Below, piece by piece: positions 11,824 to 18,754 of a stretch of DNA of 64,000 nt. The notes beneath the pieces are model-generated. The model did not search any database and was not told the origin of the DNA. It saw only the letters and a list, made by a program, of their open reading frames with translations. Location of the stretch: the NCBI RefSeq assembly GCF_042683125.1, contig NZ_JBHUIY010000016.1, positions 1-64,000 of the forward strand, written 5' to 3'. The translations under genes and the position numbers were made by a program. This DNA is from Phaeospirillum tilakii. GTDB taxonomy: Bacteria; Pseudomonadota; Alphaproteobacteria; Rhodospirillales; Magnetospirillaceae. Positions within the stretch are counted from its first letter, which is position 1. Each line of letters opens with the position of its first letter.

Positions 11824-11853
11824 GGCCGGGACGCCGATGTCAGGCAGTCCCGG
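11824..11853. promoter_or_regulatory. Inverted repeat upstream of flgE
   Basis: GCCGGGAC and GTCCCGGC arms at about 11824-11831 and 11846-11853, about 90-115 bp before the flgE start codon. I looked for sigma-54 and sigma-28 promoters here and saw none. It may be an operator or simply part of the proA 3' end. Confidence 0.3.
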
Positions 11854-11857
11854 CGAC

Positions 11858-11886
11858 AAAAACAATCCGGCCCCTTCCCGGCCGGC
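11858..11886 (-). terminator. Probable terminator of the rplU-proA operon
   Basis: On the minus strand, a CCGGCC/GGCCGG stem (11880-11885 with 11867-11872) is followed by ATTGTTTTT. It is immediately beyond the proA stop. Confidence 0.65.
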
Positions 11887-11893
11887 CTCCGCC

Positions 11894-13159
11894 TCAGCCC
11901 GGGCGGGTCTGGCCGGCGCCGCGCACCACGTATTTGAAGGTGCAGAGCTGCTCGACCCCGACCGGGCCGCGGGCATGCATCTTGCCGGTCGAGATGCCGA
12001 TTTCCGCCCCCATCCCGAACTCGCCGCCATCGGCGAACTGGGTCGAGGCGTTCCACAGCACGATCGCCGAATCGCAGCCGGCGAGGAAGGTTTCGGCGGC
12101 GGCGGCGTCGTGGGTGATGATCGCCTCGGTGTGGTGCGAGCCGTAGCGGTTGATGTGCTCGACCGCCGCCGTCACCCCGTCCACCAGTTTGACCGCGATC
12201 ACCGCGTCGAGATATTCGGTGCGCCAGTCCTCCTCGCTGGCCGGGGCGACGCGGGGATCGACCGCCTGGGTGGCGGCATCGCCGCGCACCGCGCAGCCGG
12301 CCTCGAGCAGCGCCGTCACCAGCGGGGCGAGGTGGGTGGCGGCGCAGGCGCGATCGACCAGCAGGGTCTCGGTGGCGCCGCAGACCCCGGTCCGCCGCAT
12401 CTTGGCGTTGAGCACGATGTCGCGGGCCATGGCGAGGTCGGCGCCGCCATCGACATAGGTGTGGCAGATCCCCTCCAGATGCTGGAACAGCGGGATCCGG
12501 CTTTCCTCGACCACCCGGGCCACCAGCGACTTGCCGCCGCGCGGCACGATCACGTCGATGAATTCGGACAGGCGCAGCATCGCCCCGACCGCGGCACGGT
12601 CGGCGGTGGGGACCATCGCCACCGCGTCGGCCGGCAGGCCGGCGGCGGCGATCCCCCGGGCCAGCGCCGCCATGATGGCGCGGGCCGAGTGATAGGCCTC
12701 CGAGCCGCCGCGCAGGATGCAGGCGTTGCCCGATTTGAGACAGAGGGCGGCGGCGTCGGCGGTGACGTTGGGCCGGCTCTCATAGATGATCCCGATCACC
12801 CCGAGCGGCACCGCCACCCGGCTGATGCGCAGGCCGTTGGGGCGGGTCCAGTCGGCCAGCACCCGGCCGAGCGGGTCGGGCAAGGCGGCGATGGTTTCCA
12901 GCCCGGCGGCCATCGCCTCGATCCGGGCCGGGGTCAGGGTCAGCCGGTCGATCAGCGCCGGGGTGAGGCCCTTGGCGGTGGCGGCGGCGACGTCCTGGCG
13001 GTTGGCCTCGGCCAGGGTCGCGGCGTCGGCGCGGATCGCGGCGGCGGCCTCGGTCAGGGCGCGGTTGCGCGCGGCGGCCGGGCTCTGGGCCAGCCGGGCG
13101 GCGGCGGCGCGGGCGCGCCGGCCGAGATCGCGCATCATCTCCTCGATGTTTTCCGACAT
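11894..13159 (-). CDS. proA: Glutamate-5-semialdehyde dehydrogenase (gamma-glutamyl phosphate reductase)
   Basis: Second step of proline biosynthesis: NADPH reduction of gamma-glutamyl phosphate to glutamate semialdehyde. 421 residues, standard length. The catalytic Cys260 sits in RRTGVCGATETLL. GVIGIIYESRPNVTADAAALC and SGNACILRGGSEA are cofactor-binding landmarks, and IGISTGKMHARGPVGVEQL is the conserved tail. It starts three bases after the proB stop, so the two enzymes of the pathway are made together, as expected for channelling of the labile acyl phosphate. Confidence 0.97.
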   Translation of the reverse strand: MSENIEEMMRDLGRRARAAAARLAQSPAAARNRALTEAAAAIRADAATLAEANRQDVAAATAKGLTPALIDRLTLTPARIEAMAAGLETIAALPDPLGRVLADWTRPNGLRISRVAVPLGVIGIIYESRPNVTADAAALCLKSGNACILRGGSEAYHSARAIMAALARGIAAAGLPADAVAMVPTADRAAVGAMLRLSEFIDVIVPRGGKSLVARVVEESRIPLFQHLEGICHTYVDGGADLAMARDIVLNAKMRRTGVCGATETLLVDRACAATHLAPLVTALLEAGCAVRGDAATQAVDPRVAPASEEDWRTEYLDAVIAVKLVDGVTAAVEHINRYGSHHTEAIITHDAAAAETFLAGCDSAIVLWNASTQFADGGEFGMGAEIGISTGKMHARGPVGVEQLCTFKYVVRGAGQTRPG

Positions 13160-13162
13160 GCC

Positions 13163-14284
13163 TTATCCCTCCACCACCAGATCGTCGCGATGAATCAGTT
13201 CGTCCCGGCCGTGAAAGCCGAGGATCGCCTCGATGTCGGCCGATTGCCGGCCGGCGATGCGGCGGGCGTCGTCGGCGGCATAGGCCGACAGGCCGCGCCC
13301 CAGCACCCGTCCCGCCGCGTCCTTGACCAGCACGCAATCGCCCCGGTCGAACTCGCCCTCGACCCCGGTGACCCCGGCCGGCAGCAGCGAGCCGCCGCGC
13401 CGGAGCGCCCGCACCGCGCCGGCATCGAGCACCACCGCCCCGGCCGGGCTCATCGCCCCGTAGATCCATTGCTTGCGGGCGGTGCGCGGGCTGCCCTCGG
13501 GCAGGAACCAGGTGCAGCGCCCGCCGCCGGCCACCGCCGCCAACGGGTTCATCGCCTGACCGCGCGCGATCGCCATCCGGCAGCCGGCCGACAGGCAGAT
13601 CTTGGCCGCCGCCAGCTTGGTCACCATCCCGCCCGAGCCGTAGGCCGAGCCGGGATCGCCGGCCATCGCCTCGATCTCCGGGGTCAGCTCGCGCACCTCG
13701 GGGATGAAGCGGGCGTCGGGATCCTTGCGCGGGTCGGCGGTGTAGAGCCCGTCGATGTCGGAGAACAGCACCAGCGCGTCGGCCGAAACCATCTGCGCCA
13801 CCCGCGCCGCGAGGCGGTCATTGTCGCCGAAGCGGATCTCGGCGGTGGCCACCGTGTCGTTCTCGTTGATCACCGGCACCGTGCCCAGCCGCAGCAGGGT
13901 TTCGAGCGTCGCCCGGGCGTTGAGGTAACGCCGACGGTGGTCGGAATCATAGAGGGTCAGCAGCACCTGGGCCACGGTCAGGCCGAAGCGCGCGAGCGAA
14001 TCCTGGTAATCGTGGGCGAGATGGATCTGGCCGGTGGCGGCGGCGGCCTGCTTCTCCTCCAGCCGCAGCGGCGGGGTCAGGCCGAGCTTGCGCCGGCCGA
14101 CCGCCACCGCGCCGGACGACACCACGATCACCTCCTGGCCGCGCTGGCGGCAGGCGGCGATGTCGGCGCAGACCGAATCCAGCCATTTGCGCCGCACCAG
14201 CCCGGTGGCTTCATCGACCAGCAGGCTGGAGCCGATCTTGAGGATCAGCCGTTTCGCCTCAACGATCGGACCGCTCAGCGTCAT
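13163..14284 (-). CDS. proB: Glutamate 5-kinase
   Basis: Phosphorylates glutamate in the first committed, proline-inhibited step of proline synthesis. 373 residues from ATG 14284 (MTLSGPIVEAKRLILKIGSSLL). The amino-acid-kinase domain shows VVSSGAVAVGRRKLG, VPVINENDTVAT, FGDNDRLAARVA and GGMVTKLAAAKICLSAG. The C-terminal 90 residues form a PUA domain. An upstream in-frame ATG would add residues that match nothing. The start lies inside the end of obgE (26-bp overlap), so translation is probably coupled to obgE. Confidence 0.95.
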   Translation of the reverse strand: MTLSGPIVEAKRLILKIGSSLLVDEATGLVRRKWLDSVCADIAACRQRGQEVIVVSSGAVAVGRRKLGLTPPLRLEEKQAAAATGQIHLAHDYQDSLARFGLTVAQVLLTLYDSDHRRRYLNARATLETLLRLGTVPVINENDTVATAEIRFGDNDRLAARVAQMVSADALVLFSDIDGLYTADPRKDPDARFIPEVRELTPEIEAMAGDPGSAYGSGGMVTKLAAAKICLSAGCRMAIARGQAMNPLAAVAGGGRCTWFLPEGSPRTARKQWIYGAMSPAGAVVLDAGAVRALRRGGSLLPAGVTGVEGEFDRGDCVLVKDAAGRVLGRGLSAYAADDARRIAGRQSADIEAILGFHGRDELIHRDDLVVEG

Positions 14285-15557
14285 CGTCCCCGTCCTCGCC
14301 TTCGTCCCCATCTTCTTCCGCGTCGAGGTCATCCTCCTCGTCGAGGTCCTCTTCGCCGTCGGGGGCGTCCGTCTCGGCGAAGCTCGTCACCTCGGCCGAG
14401 TCGTCCTCCTCGTCCCCGTCCTCGTCCTCGTCGTCCCAGACCCATTCGCCGTTGGGGCCGTAATGGCCGCCTTCGTCCTCGTCGGCGCCGCCCTGGCGGT
14501 AATCGGCCGGCAGCCGCTTGGCGGTGCCGACGGTGCCGGTGGCGGCGAGAATGCCGGGATCCTCGGCGCGGGCTGCGTGGATGTGGCCGAACAGGGCGCC
14601 CAGCACCGGGCGCAGGCCGATGCCCGACACCCCCGACAGCGGCAGCACCGGGCCGCCGCTGGCCTCGGCCAGGGCGGCCAGCTTGGCCTCGATTTCCTCG
14701 GGCAGCAGCGAATCGCACTTGTTGAGCGCCACCACCTCGGGTTTGTCGGCCAGCCCGCCGCCATAGGCGGCCAGCTCGCCCCGCACCACCCGGTAGGATT
14801 CGGCGACGTCCTCGGCGGTGCCGTCGATCAGATGCAGCAGCACCCGGCAGCGTTCGATATGGCCGAGGAAGCGGTCGCCGATCCCGGCGCCCTGATGGGC
14901 GCCCTCGATCAGGCCGGGGATGTCGGCGATGATGAATTCCTCGTCGCCCAGCGTCACCACCCCGAGGTTGGGATGCAGCGTGGTGAAGGGATAATCGGCG
15001 ATCTTCGGCCGGGCCCGGGTGACGGCGGCGAGGAAGGTCGATTTGCCGGCGTTGGGCAGCCCGACCAGCCCGGCATCGGCGATCAGCTTCAGCTTGAGCC
15101 AGATCCAGCGTTCCTCGCCCGGCCAGCCGTCATCGGCGCGGCGGGGGGCCTGGTTGGTCGAGGTCTTGTAATGCAGGTTGCCGAAGCCGCCGTCGCCGCC
15201 GCGCAGCAGCACGATCGTCTGCCCGGCCTGGGTCAGGTCGGCCAGCACGGTGTCGCGCTCGGCGTCGAGCACCTGGGTGCCGACCGGCACCTTCAGCACC
15301 ACGTCGTCGCCCTTGGCCCCGGTCTTGTTGCGGCCCTGGCCGTGATGGCCGCGCTGGGCCTTGAAATGCTGCTGGTAGCGGTAATCGATCAGGGTGTTGA
15401 GGTTGGCGACGCATTCGAGGATGACGTCGCCGCCCCGGCCGCCGTCGCCGCCGTCGGGTCCGCCGAACTCGATGTATTTCTCACGGCGGAAACTACAGCA
15501 GCCGGCGCCGCCGTCGCCGCTCTTGACGAAGATCTTGGCCTGATCGAGGAACTTCAT
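14259..15557 (-). CDS. obgE: GTPase Obg/CgtA
   Basis: Essential 50S-associated GTPase linked to ribosome assembly and stress signalling. 432 residues. The glycine-rich Obg fold occupies the first ~158 residues (KSGDGGAGCCSFRREK, GGPDGGDGGRGGDV). The G domain has GLPNAGKST, DIPGLIEGAHQGAG and NKCD. The C-terminal ~65 residues are strongly acidic, almost all Asp/Glu with some Gly and Ser, ending DDDAERSDR. Such tails are common in alphaproteobacterial Obg, but this one is long. Its coding sequence overlaps the proB start. Confidence 0.96.
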   Translation of the reverse strand: MKFLDQAKIFVKSGDGGAGCCSFRREKYIEFGGPDGGDGGRGGDVILECVANLNTLIDYRYQQHFKAQRGHHGQGRNKTGAKGDDVVLKVPVGTQVLDAERDTVLADLTQAGQTIVLLRGGDGGFGNLHYKTSTNQAPRRADDGWPGEERWIWLKLKLIADAGLVGLPNAGKSTFLAAVTRARPKIADYPFTTLHPNLGVVTLGDEEFIIADIPGLIEGAHQGAGIGDRFLGHIERCRVLLHLIDGTAEDVAESYRVVRGELAAYGGGLADKPEVVALNKCDSLLPEEIEAKLAALAEASGGPVLPLSGVSGIGLRPVLGALFGHIHAARAEDPGILAATGTVGTAKRLPADYRQGGADEDEGGHYGPNGEWVWDDEDEDGDEEDDSAEVTSFAETDAPDGEEDLDEEDDLDAEEDGDEGEDGDDDAERSDR

Positions 15558-15610
15558 CGCGGGGTGTCCTGGGCAAGGGAGGGCGGGGCACGAAGGGGCG
15601 GGGCGGAAAC

Positions 15611-15642
15611 CAAAAGGGGGGAACGGTGTCCCGTTCCCCCCC
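15611..15642 (-). terminator. Intrinsic terminator/attenuator between rpmA and obgE
   Basis: Eleven perfect pairs (15616-15626 with 15631-15641, GGGGGGAACGG/CCGTTCCCCCC) with a four-base loop, followed on the minus strand by TTTTG. It lies 37 bp after the rpmA stop and 53 bp before obgE. It would lower transcription of obgE-proB-proA relative to the ribosomal protein genes. Confidence 0.75.
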
Positions 15643-15678
15643 TGGCAAGACTGACCTAAGCGTTTGCGGGAACGGCGC

Positions 15679-15948
15679 CTATTCGGCGGCCTCCGGCAGC
15701 GGCTCGACCACGACGAAGGTGCGGCCCTGCGCCTTGTGGACGAAGGCGACCTTGCCCGGCGCGGTGGCGAACAGGGTGTGGTCCTTGCCCATCCCGACGT
15801 TGGTGCCGGGATAGTACACGGTGCCGCGCTGCCGGACGATGATGTTGCCCGGAATCACCAGCTCGCCGCCGAACTTCTTGACGCCGAGGCGCTGGGAATG
15901 GGAATCGCGGCCGTTACGCGAGGAACCGCCCGCTTTTTTATGAGCCAT
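15679..15948 (-). CDS. rpmA: 50S ribosomal protein L27
   Basis: Large-subunit protein whose N-terminal tail reaches the peptidyl-transferase centre. 89 residues, starting MAHKKAGGSSRNGRDSHSQ with no cleavable N-terminal extension of the Firmicutes type. VIPGNIIVRQRGTVYYPG and GKDHTLFA are conserved. It is cotranscribed after rplU (30-bp gap) and separated from obgE by an attenuator-like hairpin. Confidence 0.97.
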   Translation of the reverse strand: MAHKKAGGSSRNGRDSHSQRLGVKKFGGELVIPGNIIVRQRGTVYYPGTNVGMGKDHTLFATAPGKVAFVHKAQGRTFVVVEPLPEAAE

Positions 15949-15978
15949 GGTTCAAACTCCTGTGGCTGACCGGAACGC

Positions 15979-16281
15979 TCAGCCGGCCGTGATGTCGGTG
16001 ATGCGCAGGATGGTGAGATCCTGGCGGTGTCCGTTCTTGCGGCGCGAGTTCTGGCGACGGCGCTTCTTGAAGATGATGACCTTCTCGCCGCGGGCCTGCG
16101 CCACCACGGTGGCGGTCACCGAGGCGCCGGCCACCAGGGGCGCGCCGATCTTTTCGCCGACCATCAGCACCTGGTCGAGCACGACCTGGCCACCGGCCTC
16201 CCCAGCCAGCTTCTCGACGCGGATCACGTCGTCCTTGGCCACCTTGTACTGCTTCCCGCCGGTCTGGATGACTGCGAACAT
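15979..16281 (-). CDS. rplU: 50S ribosomal protein L21
   Basis: Primary 23S rRNA-binding protein. 100 residues from ATG 16281 (MFAVIQTGGKQYKVAKDD). The longer in-frame start at 16329 was rejected because it precedes the conserved N-terminus. VIIFKKRRRQNSRRKNGHRQ is the rRNA-binding loop. It is first in the rplU-rpmA-obgE-proB-proA run, with a good sigma-70-like promoter 67-94 bp upstream. Confidence 0.96.
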   Translation of the reverse strand: MFAVIQTGGKQYKVAKDDVIRVEKLAGEAGGQVVLDQVLMVGEKIGAPLVAGASVTATVVAQARGEKVIIFKKRRRQNSRRKNGHRQDLTILRITDITAG

Positions 16282-16347
16282 GTCGATTCTACCTGAGCAT
16301 AAGGAATGACGCCGCGCCGGACGAACCACCCCGCGCGAGAGGGCCGC

Positions 16348-16375
16348 ACTATAGCGAGGCCGACGACGGAGTCAA
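16348..16375 (-). promoter_or_regulatory. Sigma-70-type promoter of rplU
   Basis: On the minus strand, TTGACT (16375-16370) and TATAGT (16353-16348) are separated by 16 bases. The start codon is 67 bp further on, leaving room for an L21 leader. Confidence 0.65.
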
Positions 16376-16390
16376 CGCCTTTATCGCGCA

Positions 16391-16591
16391 TCACGAGTCC
16401 GTCCCCGGCCCCGCCGCCAGCCGCCCCGCCGCCCGCTGGGCGATCGCCTGCCGCGTTGCCGCGTCGGCGCCCAGCCAGGCGGCGATCTCGTCGCGGTTCC
16501 GGCCGCAGCCGATACAATAGCCCAGGCGCGGGTCGATCCGGCAACGGGAAACGCAGGGGGACGGGACCGGCGTGGCGGCGGGGACGGACAT
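16391..16591 (-). CDS. DUF1289-family small cysteine protein
   Basis: 66 residues. The family pattern is plain: SPCVSRCRIDPRLGYCIGC followed by GRNRDEIAAW, with four closely spaced Cys that may bind metal or an Fe-S cluster. Function is not established for the family. ATG 16591 has AGGAGC just upstream. It sits directly behind the rplU promoter on the same strand, so rplU transcription starts inside or after it. Confidence 0.85.
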   Translation of the reverse strand: MSVPAATPVPSPCVSRCRIDPRLGYCIGCGRNRDEIAAWLGADAATRQAIAQRAAGRLAAGPGTDS

Positions 16592-16758
16592 CGCGGGGGC
16601 TCCTGGGCGGCCGGGGGGCTCTGTCCGGGATGTGGGGAAGGGCGGGGCGCCGGTCCAGAGGGGTGTGGCGGGCGGCGGCGGGCGGGGGTAGGCTGGACCT
16701 TGGTTTGGGCCGGGCCCCCCGGGGGGAGGCGGCGGCTCTGTCAGGGGAGGGGAACGGA

Positions 16759-17979
16759 ATGCTGCAAGGCAAGGTGCTGGTGGCGCAGGGCGGCGGCCCG
16801 ACCGCGGTGATCAACCAGTCGATGGTCGGCGCGGTGCTGGAATCGCGCAAGTTCCGCAATGTCGAACTGGTCTACGGCGCCCATCACGGCGTGCGCGGGA
16901 TCGTCGACGAGGATTTCCTCGACCTGACCCAGGAGACCAGCCACAACCTCGAAATGGTGGCGCAGACCCCGTCCTCGGCGCTGGGTTCGACCCGCGACAA
17001 ACCCGACCTTAAATATTGCCAGGAAATCTTCAAGGTGCTGCGGGCGCACGGCATCGCCTACTTCTTCTATATCGGCGGCAACGATTCCTCCGACACGGTG
17101 CGGATCGTCAGCGAGCAGGCCCAGGCCGCCGGCTATCCGCTGCGCTGTATCCACATCCCGAAGACGATCGACAACGATCTGGTCCACAACGACCACACCC
17201 CGGGCTTTCCCTCGGCGGCGCGCTTCGTCGCCCAGGCCTTCATGGGGGTCAATCTCGACAACACCGCGCTCAAGGGGGTCTATGTCGCGGTGGTGATGGG
17301 CCGCCATGCCGGCTTCCTCACCGCCGCCTCGGCGCTGGGCAAGAAGTTTCCCGACGACGGCCCCCACCTGATCTACATCCCGGAGCGGACCTTCTCGGTC
17401 GACAGCTTCCTCGCCGACGTCCGCGCCACCTATGACCGCCATGGCCGCTGCGTGGTGGCGGTGTCGGAGGGGATCCATGACGAGAACGGCGCCCCGATCA
17501 TCACCAAGCTGGCCAAGACGGTCGAACACGACCAGCACGGCAACGTCCAGCTGTCCGGCACCGGCGCGCTGGCCGACCTGCTCTGTCACGAGATCAAGGA
17601 GAAGCTCGGCATCAAACGGGTGCGCGGCGACACCTTCGGCTATCTCCAGCGCTCGTTCATCGGCTGCGTCTCCGACGTCGATCAGCGCGAGGCGCGCGAG
17701 GTCGGCGAAAAGGCGGTGCAATACGGCATGTGGGGCGACAGCGACGGCTCGGTGACGATCCAGCGCACCGGCTTCTATTCGGTCGATTACGCCCTGATGC
17801 CGCTGACGGCGGTGGCGGGCAAGACCCGGGTGATGGAGGATCATTTCATCGCGCCGTCCGGCACCGACGTCACCGACGCCTTCCGGATGTATCTGCGCCC
17901 GCTGCTCGGCTCGGGGATGCCCGACGCCTTCCGCCTGCGCCACAATTCGGTGCCGCGGATCCTCGCCGCCGGCGGTTGA
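16759..17979 (+). CDS. pfp: 6-phosphofructokinase, pyrophosphate-dependent type
   Basis: Interconverts fructose-6-phosphate and fructose-1,6-bisphosphate. 406 residues. The phosphoryl-donor site reads GGNDSS, with Asp109 where ATP enzymes have Gly. The active site reads PKTIDND, with Lys135 where ATP enzymes have Gly. Both changes are those known to favour PPi over ATP, so the reversible PPi enzyme is the likely identity. MGRHAGFLT and IPERTF are conserved. The start is ATG 16759 after a GGGGAGGGGAA tract. The longer upstream frame has low-complexity sequence only. Confidence 0.9.
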   Translation: MLQGKVLVAQGGGPTAVINQSMVGAVLESRKFRNVELVYGAHHGVRGIVDEDFLDLTQETSHNLEMVAQTPSSALGSTRDKPDLKYCQEIFKVLRAHGIAYFFYIGGNDSSDTVRIVSEQAQAAGYPLRCIHIPKTIDNDLVHNDHTPGFPSAARFVAQAFMGVNLDNTALKGVYVAVVMGRHAGFLTAASALGKKFPDDGPHLIYIPERTFSVDSFLADVRATYDRHGRCVVAVSEGIHDENGAPIITKLAKTVEHDQHGNVQLSGTGALADLLCHEIKEKLGIKRVRGDTFGYLQRSFIGCVSDVDQREAREVGEKAVQYGMWGDSDGSVTIQRTGFYSVDYALMPLTAVAGKTRVMEDHFIAPSGTDVTDAFRMYLRPLLGSGMPDAFRLRHNSVPRILAAGG

Positions 17980-18064
17980 GCGCGCCGGACCAGGAAAGGG
18001 ATCCAAGGGCTTTATCCCAAGCCGCGGTGATCGGAACCGATCCCCGCTCCCTCAAGCGCCGGGC

Positions 18065-18193
18065 GGGGCGCCCCGGCGCCCCTTGGCTTTCGCGCCACGA
18101 GGCGCGCGGCCCTTTGGGCCTAACCAAACTGCGATGAGTTTCACTCACCGCAGCTTGGTATTACGGCCCTTGGCGGGTGTGGGCAGCGCCCAC
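18065..18193. repeat. Composite palindromic region after pfp, including part of family A
   Basis: Three signals are stacked. GGGGCGCC/GGCGCCCC is near 18065-18085. A 16-bp inverted repeat lies at 18123-18138/18144-18159. A 23-base piece at 18171-18193 matches the right end of the 44-bp family A unit with one difference. The inverted repeat is perfect on the minus-strand RNA if two G-U pairs are allowed, but has A-C mismatches on the plus-strand RNA. It may therefore serve the hemerythrin transcript. Confidence 0.7.
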
Positions 18194-18194
18194 G

Positions 18195-18608
18195 TCACGT
18201 TTCCTCGGCGGCGGGATGGCCGATGGCGTAGGGCCGGTAGGCGAGGTCGTGTTCGATGATGTGGCGCATCGCCCATTTCGACAGCAGGGCGATGGCGTTC
18301 TCGCGATCGGGCCAGTCGCCGTCGAGCCGCCGCAGCGCCTCGACCTCGCCGAGCAGCAGGCGGTGTTCGGCGCGGTGGGCGTCGCATTCGGCGGCGGGGA
18401 CGCCACAGGCGGCGATCAGCGCCTCCTCGGCGGCGAAATGGTGGCGGGCATGGGCGGTGAGGGCGGCGAGGGCATGGTCGGCGGCCCCGTCGTCGCCCTG
18501 TTCGAGGGCGGCGATCACCTGATTGACCAGCTCGACCATCCGGCGGTGCTGCCGGTCCATGCGCGGCACGCCGACGCTGAGGCCTTCGACCCATTGCGGC
18601 GAGATCAT
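18195..18608 (-). CDS. Bacteriohemerythrin
   Basis: Cytoplasmic non-haem di-iron protein of the hemerythrin fold, used for O2 binding, storage or sensing. 137 residues from ATG 18608, chosen because GGGAGGT lies six bases upstream (plus 18615-18621). The iron ligand pattern is complete: MDRQHRRMVEL, ARHHFAAEEAL, AHRAEHRLLL and RHIIEHDLAY give the His/Glu/Asp set of a canonical site. Gene context (next to a c-di-GMP protein, and a chemoreceptor with a hemerythrin domain elsewhere in the window) suggests a role in microaerobic behaviour. That part is inference. Confidence 0.92.
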   Translation of the reverse strand: MISPQWVEGLSVGVPRMDRQHRRMVELVNQVIAALEQGDDGAADHALAALTAHARHHFAAEEALIAACGVPAAECDAHRAEHRLLLGEVEALRRLDGDWPDRENAIALLSKWAMRHIIEHDLAYRPYAIGHPAAEET

Positions 18609-18754
18609 CGTCGGACCTCCCTGCCCGGTCCGCGGCGAGGGGACGATGGGGGGGCTGACCGGGCGGCGCAAGTCTAGCAGGTCGGGGCCGGGGCGGTGAT
18701 TGCTCTTCCGGTCAAAATCCGGCGGAGAACCTACCTCCTATGGTCAAGGGGGAT

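Noticed and set aside
11739..11893. Sigma-54 or sigma-28 flagellar promoter upstream of flgE
   Set aside because: Neither TGGCAC-N5-TTGC nor TAAA-N15-GCCGATAA-like sequence is visible on the minus strand.
11813..14725. Long plus-strand open frame of about 970 codons opposite proA and proB
   Set aside because: Same reason: it is the complement of two textbook enzymes and its product is Arg/Gly/His-rich without any domain.
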